From assembly GCF_029227915.1 (NCBI RefSeq), contig NC_079878.1, forward strand, positions 29,663,501 to 29,727,500: 64,000 nt of DNA. The letters run 5' to 3'. The notes beneath the pieces are model-generated. The model did not search any database, was not told the origin of the DNA, and saw only the letters and a list, made by a program, of their open reading frames with translations. The position numbers and the translations under genes were made by a program. How positions within the stretch are numbered: position 1 is the stretch's first letter; the number at the start of each line of letters is the position of its first letter. The stretch comes from Hydractinia symbiolongicarpus (taxonomy: Eukaryota > Cnidaria > Hydrozoa > Anthoathecata > Hydractiniidae). Shown in pieces: positions 52,162 through 63,964 of the stretch.

Positions 52162-54005
52162 AACTCATTTCCTGAACGATTTTTTAAATTATTTTTTCAC
52201 CACTAAAACGCATGAGACTTGTAGTTTTCAAAAATGTTTTCATTTTTGATGAGACGCTGAATATAAGAAGTTTAATCGCCGGCAAACAAAAACCCGCGAT
52301 TTCCCGTAAATCCCGTGCTTGGCTCGTATAGTCGAGTATATACAAAGAAAGTACCCTGTGAGTAAACTCCTTTCCAGAACGATTTTTTATATTATCTTTT
52401 CACCACTAAAACGCATGAGACTTGTTGTTTTCAAAAATGTTTTCATTTTTGATGAGACGCGGAATAAAAGAAGTTTAATCGCCGGCAAACGAAAACCCGC
52501 GATTTCCCGTAAATCCCGGACTCGGCCCGTATAGTCAAAAGTACACAAAAAAAATACTCAGGGAGTAAACTCATTTCCCGAACGATTTTTTAAATTATTT
52601 TTTCACCACTAAAACGTATGAGACTTGTAGTTTTCAAAAATGTTTTCATTTTTGATGAGACGCTGAATAAAAGAAGTTTAATCGCCGGCAAACGAAAACC
52701 CGCGATTTCCTGTAAATCCCAGACTCGGCCCGTATAGTCAAAAGTATACAAAGAAAGTACCCTGCGAGTAAACTCATTTCCAGAACGATTTTTTAAATTA
52801 TCTTTTCACCACTAAAACGCATGAGACTTGTAGTTTTCAAAAATGTTTTCATTTTTGATGAGACGCTGAATAAAAGAAGTTTAATCGCCGGCAAACGAAA
52901 ACCCGCGAATTCCCGTAAATCCTGGACTCGGCCCGTATAGTCAAAGTATACAAAGAAAATACCCAGGGAGTAAACACATTTCGCGAACGATTTTTTAAAT
53001 TATTTTTTCACCACTAAAACGCATGAGACTTGTAGTTTTCAGGAATGTTTTCATTTTTGATGAGACGTTTAATGAAAGAAGTTTAATCGCCGGCAAACGA
53101 AAACCCGCGATTTCCCGTAAATCCCGGGCTTGGCCCGTATAGTCGAATGTATACAAAGAAAGTACCCTGTGAGTAAACTCATTTCCCGAACGATTTTTTA
53201 AATTATTTTTTCACCACTAAAACGCATGAGACTTGTAGTTTTCAAAAATGTTTTCATTTTTGATGAGACGCTGAATATAAGAAGTTTAATCGCCGGCAAA
53301 CAAGAACCCGCGATTTCCCGTAAATCCCGTGCTTGGCTCGTATAGTCGAGTATATACAAAGAAAGTACCCTGTGAGTAAACTCCTTTCCAGAACGATTTT
53401 TTATATTATCTTTTCACCACTAAAACGCATGAGACTTGTTGTTTTCAAAAATGTTTTCATTTTTGATGAGACGCGGAATAAAAGAAGTTTAATCGCCGGC
53501 AAACGAAAACCCGCGATTTCCCGTAAATCCCGGACTCGGCCCGTATAGTCAAAAGTACACAAAAAAAATACTCAGGGAGTAAACTCATTTCCCGAACGAT
53601 TTTTTAAATTATTTTTTCACCACTAAAACGTATGAGACTTGTAGTTTTCAAAAATGTTTTCATTTTTGATGAGACGCTGAATAAAAGAAGTTCAATCGCC
53701 GGCAAACGAAAACCCGCGATTTCCTGTAAATCCCAGACTCGGCCCGTATAGTCAAAAGTATACAAAGAAAGTACCCTGCGAGTAAACTCATTTCCAGAAC
53801 GATTTTTTAAATTATCTTTTCACCACTAAAACGCATGAGACTTGTAGTTTTCAAAAATGTTTTCATTTTTGATGAGACGCTGAATAAAAGAAGTTTAATC
53901 GCCGGCAAACGAAAACCCGCGAATTCCCGTAAATCCTGGACTCGGCCCGTATAGTCAAAAGTATACAAAGAAAATACCCAGGGAGTAAACACATTTCGCG
54001 AACGA
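51304..54005 (+). repeat. 5-monomer HOR (1,014/1,015-bp period)
   Basis: The cttgttgttttc monomer recurs at 51,304, 52,319 and 53,333. The cctggactcgg / ttcgcgaacg monomer recurs at 51,778, about 52,793 and 53,807. Compared with the preceding 7-mer, the two monomers carrying ggactcttcccg and caaaagaaaacctgcg are missing. One copy lacks an A (gtcaaagtatac, about 52,941), giving the 1,014-bp step. Confidence 0.87.
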
Positions 54006-54094
54006 TTTTTTAAATTATTTTTTCACCACTAAAACGCATGAGACTTGTAGTTTTCAGGAATGTTTTCATTTTTGATGAGACGTTTAATGAATGA

Positions 54095-54695
54095 AGTTTA
54101 ATCGCCGGCAAACGAAAACCCGCGATTTCCCGTAAATGCCGTGCTTGGCCCGTATAGTCGAGTATATACAAAGAAAGTACCCTGTGAGTAAACTCATTTC
54201 CAGAACGATTTTTTTAATTATCTTTTCACCACTAAAACGCATGAGACTTGTAGTTTTCCAAAATGTGTTTATTTTTGATGAGACGCGGAATAAAAGAAGT
54301 TAATCGCCGGCAAACGAAAACCCGCGATTTCACGTTAATCCCGGACTCGGCCCGTATAGTCAAAAGTATACAAAGAAAATACGCAGGGAGTAAACTCATT
54401 TCCAGAACGATTTTTTAAATTATCTTTTCACCACTAAAACGCATGAGACTTGTAGTTTTCAAAAATGTTTTCATTTTTGATGAGACGCGGAATAAAAGAT
54501 GTTTAATCGCCGGCAAACGAAAACCCGCGATTTCCCGTAAATCCCGGACTCGGCCCGTATAGTCAAAAGTATACAAAGAAAGTACCCAGTGAGTAAACTC
54601 GTTTCCCGAACGATTTTTTAAATTATTTTTTCACCACTAAACCGCATGAGACTTGTAGTTTTCAGGAATGTTTTCATTTTTGATGAGAAGTTTAA
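54095..54695 (+). repeat. Three-monomer segment duplicated 5,034 bp downstream
   Basis: Private marks acgatttttttaattatc, gttttccaaaatgtgttt, agaagttaatcg, gatttcacgttaatcc, ctaaaccgcatgag and gatgagaagtttaat occur here and again in the same order at about 59,129-59,729. The offset equals 25 monomers less 41 bp; the 165-bp monomer lying between the two accounts for 38 of those bases. Confidence 0.85.
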
Positions 54696-55106
54696 TGAAA
54701 GAAGTTTAATCGCCGGCAAACGAAAACCCGCGATTTCCCGTAAATCCCGGGCTTGGCTCGTATAGTCGAATGTATACAAAGAAAGTACCCTGTGAGTAAA
54801 CTCATTTCCCGAACGATTTTTTAAATTATTTTTTCACCACTAAAACGCGTGAGACTTGTAGTTTTTAAAAATGTTTTCATTTTTGATGAGACGCTGAATA
54901 TAAGAAGTTTAATCGCCGCCAAACAAAAACCTGCGATTTCCCGTAAATCCCGTGCTTGGCTCGTATAGTCGAGTATATACAAAGAAAGTACCCTGTGAGT
55001 AAACTCATTTCCAGAACGATTTTTTAAATTATCTTTTCACCACTAAAACGGATGAGACTTGTAGTTTTTAAAAATGTTTTCATTTTTGATGAGACGCTGA
55101 ATATAA

Positions 55107-55785
55107 GAAGTTTAATCGCCGCCAAACAAAAACCCGCGATTTCCCGTAAATCCCGTGCTTAGCTCGTATAGTCGAGTATATACAAAGAAAGTACCCTGTG
55201 AGTAAACTCCTTTCCAGAACGATTTTTTATATTATCTTTTCACCACTAAAACGCATGAGAATTGAATAAAAGAAGTTTAATCGCCGGCAAACGAAAACCC
55301 GCGATTTCCCGTAAATCCCGGACTCGGCCCGTATAGTCAAAAGTATACAAAGAAAGTACCCTGCGAGTAAATTCATTTCCAGAACGATTTTTTAAATTAT
55401 CTTTTCACCACTAAAACGCATGAGACTTGTAGTTTTCAAAAATGTTTTCATTTCTGATGAGACTCTGAATAAAAGAAGTTTAATCGCCGGCAAACGAAAA
55501 CCCGCGAATTCCCGTAAATCCTGGACTCAGCCCGTATAGTCAAAAGTATACAAAGAAAATACCCAGGGAGTAAACACATTTCCCGAACGATTTTTTAAAT
55601 TATTTTTTCACCACTAAAACGCATGAGACTTGTAGTTTTCAGGAATGTTTTTATTTTTGATGAGACGTTTAATGAAAGAAGTTTAATCGCCGGCAAACGA
55701 AAACCCGCGATTTCCCTGAAATGCCGTGCTTGGCCCGTATAGTCGAGTATATACAAAGAAAGTACCCTGTGAGTAAACTCATTTC
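55107..55785 (+). repeat. Segment around the truncated monomer, first copy
   Basis: It pairs with 61,561-62,239 at a constant 6,454-bp offset. Shared marks are cgccgccaaac, the 38-bp deletion, catttctgatgagactctg and ccctgaaatgccg. Differences include actcagcccg here against actcggcccg there. Both sides stop matching inside a monomer. Confidence 0.85.
55207..55371 (+). repeat. Truncated 165-bp monomer, first copy
   Basis: This monomer reads catgagaattgaataaaag, where intact relatives read gagaattgtag and then about 38 bp more before aataaaag (intact example at about 63,701). The missing 38 bp include the gttttca...gatgagacgc segment. Only 1-2 bp of microhomology is visible at the junction. 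It is one of only two clearly shortened monomers in the window. Confidence 0.92.
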
Positions 55786-56029
55786 TCGAACGATTTTTTA
55801 AATTATCTTTTCACCAATAAAACGCATGAGACTTGTAGTTTTCAAAAATGTTTTCATTTTTGATAAGACGCTGAATAAATGATGTTTAATCGCCGGCAAA
55901 CAAAAACCCGCGATTTCCCGTAAATACCGGACTCGGCCTGTATAGTCAAAAGTATACAAAGAAAGTACCCAGGGAGTAAACTCATTTCCCGAACGATTTT
56001 TTAAATTATTTTTTCACCACTAAAACGCA

Positions 56030-58505
56030 TGAGACTTGTAGTTTTCAAAAATGTTTTCATTTTTGATGAGACGCTGAATAAAAGATGTTTAATCGCCGGC
56101 AAAGGAAAACCCGCGATTTCCGTAAATCCCGGACTCGGCCCGTATAGTCAAAAGTACACAAAGAAAGTACCCAGGGAGTAAACTCATTTCCCGAACGATT
56201 TTTTAAATTATTTTTTAACCACTAAAACGCATGAGACTTGTAGTTTTCAGGAATGTTTTCATTTTTGATGAGACGCTTAATGAAGGAAGTTTAATCGCCG
56301 GCAAACGAAAACCCGCGATTTCCCGTAAATCCCGGGCTTGGCCCGTATAGTCGAATGTATACAAAGAAAGTACCCTGTGAGTAAACTCATTTCCCGAACG
56401 ATTTTTTAAATTATTTTTTCACCACTAAAACGCATGAGACTTGTAGTTTTCAAAAATGTTTTCATTTTTGATGAGACGCTGAATATAAGAAGTTTAATCG
56501 CCGGCAAACAAAAACCCGCGATTTCCCGTAAATCCTGTGCTTGGCCCGTATAGTCGAGTACATACAAAGAAAGTACCCTGTGAGTAAACTCATTTCCCGA
56601 ACGATTTTTTAAATTATTTTTTCACCACTGAAACTCATGAGACTTGTAGTTTTCAAAAATGGTTTCATTTTTAATGAGACGCTGAATATAAGAAGTTTAA
56701 TCGCCGGCAAACAAAAAACCGCGATTTCCCGTAAATCCCGTGCTTGGCCCGTATAGTCGAGTACATACAAAGAAAGTACCCTGTGAGTAAACTCATTTCC
56801 AGAACGATTTTTTAAATTATCTTTTCACCACTAAAACGTATGAGACTTGTAGTTTTCAAAAATGTTTTCATTTTTGATGAGACTCTGAATAAAAGAAGTT
56901 TAATCGCCGGCAAACCAAAACCCGCGATTTCCCGTAAATACCGGACTCGGCCCGTATAGTCGAGTACATACAAAGAAAGTACCCTGTGAGTAAACTCATT
57001 TCCAGAACGATTTTTTAAATTATCTTTTCACCACTAAAACGCATGAGACTAGTAGTTTTCAAAAATGTTTTCATTTTTGATAAGACGCTGAATAAAAGAA
57101 GTTTAATCGCCGGCAAACGAAAACCCGCGAATTCCCGTAAATCCCGGGCTTGGCCCGTATAGTCGAATGTATACAAAGAAAGTACCCTGTGAGTAAACTC
57201 ATTTCCCGAACGATTTTTTAAATTATCTTTTAACCACTAAAACGCATGAGACTTGTAGTTTTCAAAAATGTTTTCATTTTTGATGAGACGCTGAATAAAA
57301 GATGTTTAATCGCCGGCAAAGGAAAACCCGCGATTTCCGTAAATCCCGGACTCGGCCCGTATAGTCAAAAGTACACAAAGAAAGTACCCAGGGAGTAAAC
57401 TCATTTCCCGAACGATTTTTTAAATTATTTTTTAACCACTAAAACGCATGAGACTTTTAGTTTTCAGGAATGTTTTCATTTTTGATGAGACGCTTAATGA
57501 AGGAAGTTTAATCGCCGGCAAACGAAAACCCGCGATTTCCCGTAAATCCCAGGCTTGGCCCGTATAGTCGAATGTATACAAAGAAAGTACCCTGTGAGTA
57601 AACTCATTTCCCGAACGATTTTTTAAATTATTTTTTCACCACTAAAACGCATGAGACTTGTAGTTTTCAAAAATGTTTTCATTTTTGATGAGACGCTGAA
57701 TATAAGAAGTTTAATCGCCGGCAAACAAAAACCCGCGATTTCCCGTAAATCCTGTGCTTGGCCCGTATAGTCGAGTACATACAAAGAAAGTACCCTGTGA
57801 GTAAACTCATTTCCCGAACGATTTTTTAAATTATTTTTTCACCACTGAAACGCATGAGACTTGTAGTTTTCAAAAATGGTTTCATTTTTAATGAGACGCT
57901 GAATATAAGAAGTTTAATCGCCGGCAAACAAAAAACCGCGATTTCCCGTAAATCCCGTGCTTGGCCCGTATAGTCGAGTACATACAAAGAAAGTACCCTG
58001 TGAGTAAACTCATTTCCAGAACGATTTTTTAAATTATCTTTTCACCACTAAAACGCATGAGACTTGTAGTTTTCAAAAATGTTTTCATTTTTGATGAGAC
58101 TCTGAATAAAAGAAGTTTAATCGCCGGCAAACCAAAACCCGCGATTTCCCGTAAATACCGGACTCGGCCCGTATAGTCGAGTACATACAAAGAAAGTACC
58201 CTGTGAGTAAACTCATTTCCAGAACGATTTTTTAAATTATCTTTTCACCACTAAAACGCATGAGACTAGTAGTTTTCAAAAATGTTTTCATTTTTGATAA
58301 GACGCTGAATAAAAGAAGTTTAATCGCCGGCAAACGAAAACCCGCGAATTCCCGTAAATCCCGGGCTTGGCCCGTATAGTCGAATGTATACAAAGAAAGT
58401 ACCCTGTGAGTAAACTCATTTCCCGAACGATTTTTTAAATTATCTTTTAACCACTAAAACGCATGAGACTTGTAGTTTTCAAAAATGTTTTCATTTTTGA
58501 TGAGA
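56030..58505 (+). repeat. 6-monomer tandem duplication (1,217-bp period)
   Basis: The rare sequence caaaggaaaacccgcg with gatttccgtaaatc occurs at 56,100 and 57,317. It is followed in both copies by ttttttaaccac, aatgaaggaag, aaatcctgtgcttgg, ccactgaaac, aaatggtttc, caaaccaaaac, gactagtag and gataagacgctg. The period is six monomers less one base. Copy 1 spans about 56,030-57,288 and copy 2 about 57,247-58,505. Confidence 0.9.
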
Positions 58506-60060
58506 CTCTAAATAAAAGAAGTTTAATCGCCGGCAAACGAAAACCCGCGATTTCCCGTAAATCCCGGACTCGGCCTGTATAGTCAAAAGTACACAAAAAA
58601 AATACTCAGGGAGTAAACTCATTTCCCGAACGATTTTTTAAATTATTTTTTCACCACTAAAACGTATGAGACTTGTAGTTTTCAGGAATGTTTTCATTTT
58701 TGATGAGACGTTTAATGAAAGAAGTTTAATCGCCGGTAAACGAAAACCCGCGAATTCCCGTAAATCCTGGACTCGGCCCGTATAGTCAAAAGTATACAAA
58801 GAAAATAACCAGGGAGTAAACACATTTCGCGAACGATTTTTTAAATTATTTTTTCACCACTAAAACGCATGAGACTTGTAGTTTTCAGGAATGTTTTCAT
58901 TTTTGATGAGACGTTTAATGAAAGAAGTTTAATCGCCGGCAAACGAAAACCCGCGAATTCCCGTAAATCCTGGACTCGGCCCGTATAGTCAAAAGTATAC
59001 AAAGAAAATACCCAGGGAGTAAACACATTTCCCGAACGATTTTTTAAATTAATTTTTCACCACTAAAACGCATGAGACTTGTAGTTTTCAGGAATGTTTT
59101 CATTTTTGATGAGACGTTTAATGAAAGAAGTTTAATCGCCGGCAAACGAAAACCCGCGATTTCCCGTAAATGCCGTGCTTGGCCCGTATAGTCGAGTATA
59201 TACAAAGAAAGTACTCTGTGAGTAAACTCATTTCCAGAACGATTTTTTTAATTATCTTTTCACCACTAAAACGCATGAGACTTGTAGTTTTCCAAAATGT
59301 GTTTATTTTTGATGAGACGCGGAATAAAAGAAGTTAATCGCCGGCAAACGAAAACCCGCGATTTCACGTTAATCCCGGACTCGGCCCGTATAGTCAAAAG
59401 TATACAAAGAAAATACGCAGGGAGTAAACTCATTTCCAGAACGATTTTTTAAATTATCTTTTCAACACTAAAACGCATGAGACTTGTAGTTTTCAAAAAT
59501 GTTTTCATTTTTGATGAGACGCGGAATAAAAGATGTTTAATCGCCGGCAAACGAAAACCCGCGATTTCCCGTAAATCCCGGACTCGGCCCGTATAGTCAA
59601 AAGTATACAAAGAAAGTACCTAGTGAGTAAACTCATTTCCCGAACGATTTTTTAAATTATTGTTTCACCACTAAACCGCATGAGACTTGTAGTTTTCAGG
59701 AATGTTTTCATTTTTGATGAGAAGTTTAATAAAAGATGTTTAATCGCCGGCAAACGAAAACCCGCGATTTCCCGTAAATCCCGGACTCGGCCCGTATAGT
59801 CAAAAGTATACAAAGAAAATACCCAGGAAGTAAACAAATTTCCCGAACGATTTTTTAAATTATTTTTTCACCACTAAAACGCATGAGACTTGTAGTTTTC
59901 AGGAATGTTTTCATTTTTGATGAGAAGCTTAATGAAAGAAGTTTAATCGCCGGCAAACAAAAACCCGCAATTTCCCGTAAATCCCGTGCTTGGCTCGTAT
60001 AGTCGAGTATATACAAAGAAAGTACCCTGTGAGTAAACTCATTTCCAGAACGATTTTTTA
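58506..60060 (+). repeat. Mixed monomers including the duplicate of the 54.1 kb segment
   Basis: Monomers at 58,638 and 58,841 repeat the ttcgcgaacg / aaaataaccaggg types of 49-54 kb. About 59,129-59,729 is the second copy of the 54.1-54.7 kb segment. After about 59,730 the gagaagtttaat monomer continues with aaaagatg instead of gaaag, marking the end of that duplicate. Confidence 0.8.
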
Positions 60061-63000
60061 AATTATTTTTTCACCACTAAAACGCATGAGACTTGTAGTT
60101 TTCAGGAATGTTTTTATTTTTGATGAGACGTTTAATGAAAGAAGTTTAATCGCCGGCAAACGAAAACCCGCGATTTCCCTGAAATGCCGTGCTTGGCCCG
60201 TATAGTCGAGTATATACAAAGAAAGTACCCTGTGAGTAAACTCATTTCCAGAACGATTTTTTAAATTATCTTTTCACCACTAAAACGCATGAGACTTGTA
60301 GTTTTCAAAAATGTTTTCATTTTTGATGAGACGCGGAATAAAAGAAGTTAATCGCCGGCAAACGAAAACCTGCGATTTCCCGTAAATGCCGTGCTTGGCC
60401 CGTATAGTCGAGTATATACAAAGAAAGTACCCTGTGAGTAAACTCATTTCCAGAACGATTTTTTAAAGTATTTTTTCACCACTAAAACGCATGAGACTTG
60501 TAGTTTTCAAAAATGTTTTCATTTTTGATGAGACGCGGAATAAAAGAAGTTTAATCACCGGCAAACGAAAACCCGCAACTTCCCGTAAATCCCGGACTCG
60601 GCCCGTATAGTCAAAAGTATACAAAGAAAATACCCAGGAAGTAAACAAATTTCCCGAACGATTTTTTAAATTATTTTTTCACCACTAAAACGCATGAGAC
60701 TTGTAGTTTTCAGGAATGTTTTCATTTTTGATGAGACGCTCAATGAAAGAAGTTTAATCGCCGGCAAACGAAAACCCGCGATTTCCCGTAAATGCCGTGC
60801 TTGGCCCGTATAGTCGAGTATATGCAAAGAAAGTACCCTGTGAGTAAACTCATTTCCAGAACGATTTTTTAAATTATCTTTTCTCCATTAAAACGCACGA
60901 GACTTGTAGTTTTCAAAAATATTTTCATTTTTGATGAGACGCGGAATAAAAGAAGTTTAATCGCCGGCAAACGAAAACCCGCGATTTCCCGTTAATCCCG
61001 GACTCGGCCCATATAGTCAAAAGTATACAAAGAAATTACGCAGGGAGTAAACTCATTTCCAGAACGATTTATTAAATTATCTTTTCACCACTAAAACGCA
61101 TGAGACTTGTAGTTTTCAAAAATGTTTTCATTTTTGATGAGACGCTGAATAAAAGATGTTTAATCGCCGGCAAACGAAAACCCGCGATTTCCCGTAAATC
61201 CCGGACTCGGCCCGTATAGTCAAAAGTATACAAAGAAAATACCCAGAAAGTAAACAAATTTCCCGAACGATTTTTTAAATTATTTTTTCACCACTAAAAC
61301 GCATGAGACTTGTAGTTTTCAGGAATGTTTTCATTTTTGATGAGACGCTTAATGAAAGAAGTTTAATCGCCGGCAAACAAAAACCCGCAATTTCCCGTAA
61401 ATCCCGTGCTTGGCTCGTATAGTCGAGTATATACAAAGAAAGTACCCTGTGAGTAAACTCATTTCCAGAACGATTTTTTAAATTATTTTTTCACCACTAA
61501 AACGCAGAAGACTTGTAGTTTTCAGGAATGTTTTTATTTTTGATGAGACGTTTAATGAAAGAAGTTTAATCGCCGCCAAACAAAAACCCGCGATTTCCCG
61601 TAAATCCCGTGCTTAGCTCGTATAGTCGAGTATATACAAAGAAAGTACCCTGTGAGTAAACTCCTTTCCAGAACGATTTTTTATATTATCTTTTCACCAC
61701 TAAAACGCATGAGAATTGAATAAAAGAAGTTTAATCGCCGGCAAACGAAAACCCGCGATTTCCCGTAAATCCCGGACTCGGCCCGTATAGTCAAAAGTAT
61801 ACAAAGAAAGTACCCTGCGAGTAAACTCATTTCCAGAACGATTTTTTAAATTATCTTTTCACCACTAAAACGCATGAGACTTGTAGTTTTCAAAAATGTT
61901 TTCATTTCTGATGAGACTCTGAATAAAAGAAGTTTAATCGCCGGCAAACGAAAACCCGCGAATTCCCGTAAATCCTGGACTCGGCCCGTATAGTCAAAAG
62001 TGTACAAAGAAAATACCCAGGGAGTAAACACATTTCCCGAACGATTTTTTAAATTATTTTTTCACCACTAAAACGCATGAGACTTGTAGTTTTCAGGAAT
62101 GTTTTTATTTTTGATGAGACGTTTAATGAAAGAAGTTTAATCGCCGGCAAACGAAAACCCGCGATTTCCCTGAAATGCCGTGCTTGGCCCGTATAGTCGA
62201 GTATATACAAAGAAAGTACCCTGTGAGTAAACTCATTTCCAGAACGATTTTTTAAATTATCTTTTCACCACTAAAACGCATGAGACTTGTAGTTTTCAAA
62301 AATGTTTTCATTTTTGATGAGACGCGGAATAAAAGAAGTTAATCGCCGGCAAACGAAAACCTGCGATTTCCCGTAAATGCCGTGCTTGGCCCGTATAGTC
62401 GAGTATATACAAAGAAAGTACCCTGTGAGTAAACTCATTTCCAGAACGATTTTTTAAAGTATTTTTTCACCACTAAAACGCATGAGACTTGTAGTTTTCA
62501 AAAATGTTTTCATTTTTGATGAGACGCGGAATAAAAGAAGTTTAATCACCGGCAAACGAAAACCCGCAACTTCCCGTAAATCCCGGACTCGGCCCGTATA
62601 GTCAAAAGTATACAAAGAAAATACCCAGGAAGTAAACAAATTTCCCGAACGATTTTTTAAATTATTTTTTCACCACTAAAACGCATGAGACTTGTAGTTT
62701 TCAGGAATGTTTTCATTTTTGATGAGAAGCTTAATGAAAGAAGTTTAATCGCCGGCAAACGAAAACCCGCGATTTCCCGTAAATGCCGTGCTTGGCCCGT
62801 ATAGTCGAGTATATGCAAAGAAAGTACCCTGTGAGTAAACTCATTTCCAGAACGATTTTTTAAATTATCTTTTCACCATTAAAACGCACGAGACTTGTAG
62901 TTTTCAAAAATATTTTCATTTTTGATGAGACGCGGAATAAAAGAAGTTTAATCGCCGGCAAACGAAAACCCGCGATTTCCCGTTAATCCCGGACTCGGCC

Positions 63001-63350
63001 CATATAGTCAAAAGTATACAAAGAAATTACGCAGGGAGTAAACTCATTTCCAGAACGATTTATTAAATTATCTTTTCACCACTAAAACGCATGAGACTTG
63101 TAGTTTTCAAAAATGTTTTCATTTTTGATGAGACGCTGAATAAAAGATGTTTAATCGCCGGCAAACGAAAACCCGCGATTTCCCGTAAATCCCGGACTCG
63201 GCCCGTATAGTCAAAAGTATACAAAGAAAATACCCAGGAAGTAAACAAATTTCCCGAACGATTTTTTAAATTATTTTTTCACCACTAAAACGCATGAGAC
63301 TTGTAGTTTTCAGGAATGTTTTCATTTTTGATGAGACGCTTAATGAAAGA
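60060..63350 (+). repeat. 1,991-bp period duplication
   Basis: 60,177 pairs with 62,168 (ccctgaaatgccg), 60,463 with 62,454 (taaagtattttttc) and 61,072 with 63,063 (acgatttattaaatt), all at 1,991 bp. That is ten monomers less 39 bp: the 38-bp truncation plus one base. About 1.3 kb matches in each copy (60,060-61,360 and 62,050-63,350). Shared marks are tcaccggcaaacg, cccgcaacttcccg, gtatatgcaaag, aaacgcacgagac and ggcccatatag. Confidence 0.88.
61661..61825 (+). repeat. Truncated 165-bp monomer, second copy
   Basis: The breakpoint (gagaattgaataaaag) and flanking monomers are the same as at 55,207-55,371. The deletion therefore happened once and was later copied with its neighbourhood, rather than arising twice. 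Confidence 0.92.
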
Positions 63351-63858
63351 AGTTTAATCTCCGGCAAACAAAAACCCGCAATTTCCCGTAAATCCCGGGC
63401 TTGGCCCGTATAGTTGAATGTATACAAAGAAAGTACCCTGTGAGTAAACTCATTTCCCGAACGATTTTTTAAATTATTTTTTCACCACTAAAACGCATGA
63501 GACTTTTAGTTTTCGCAAATGTTTTCATTTTTAATGAGACGCTGAATATAAGAAGTTTAATCGCCGCCAAACAAAAACCCGCGATTTCCCGTAAATCCCG
63601 TGCTTGGCTCGTATAGTCGAGTATATACAAAGAAAGTACCCTGTGAGTAAACTGCTTTCCAGAACGATTTTTTATATTATCTTTTCACCACTAAAACGCA
63701 TGAGAATTGTAGTTTTCAAAAATGTTTTCATTTTTGATGAGACGCGGAATAAAAGAAGTTTAATCGCCGGCAAACGAAAACCCGCGCATTCCCGTAAATC
63801 CCGGATTCGGCCCGTATAGTCAAAAGTACACAAAGAAAATACTCAGGGAGTAAACTCA

Positions 63859-63964
63859 AAAATAAAAACATTCCTGAAAACTACAAGTCTCATGCGTTTT
63901 AGTGGTGAAAAAATAATTTAAAAAATCGTTCGGGAAATGTGTTTACTCCCTGGGTATTTTCTTT
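63859..63964 (-). repeat. Inverted satellite fragment (strand switch)
   Basis: From about 63,859 the sequence is the reverse complement of satellite: aaataaaaacattcctgaaaa, then the complement of the catgagac and TTTAAA region, ending ...gtattttctttgta. Read on the minus strand it runs from tacaaagaaaatacccagg to gtttttattttt. It matches 62,002-62,114 and about 55,546-55,660 in the forward array, including the gtttttattttt and acacatttcccg variants. The left junction shares tca (63,856-63,858) and the right shares gta (63,965-63,967) with the forward sequence. Forward repeats resume at gtaaacaaatttcccg, at almost the same monomer phase where they stopped. A real template-switch insertion or an assembly/read artefact are both possible. 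Confidence 0.88.

Noticed and set aside
55207-55371. Boundary of a mobile-element insertion at the short monomer
   Set aside because: The monomer is only missing 38 bp. No foreign bases are present, and the same junction is copied at 61,661-61,825.
36-63819. Dozens of short open frames of 61-102 codons on both strands
   Set aside because: They are the same few frames recurring at monomer spacing, overlapping on opposite strands, without ribosome-site, intron or domain evidence. Their ends are set by indels in the repeat. No domain or motif is recognisable in the translations.
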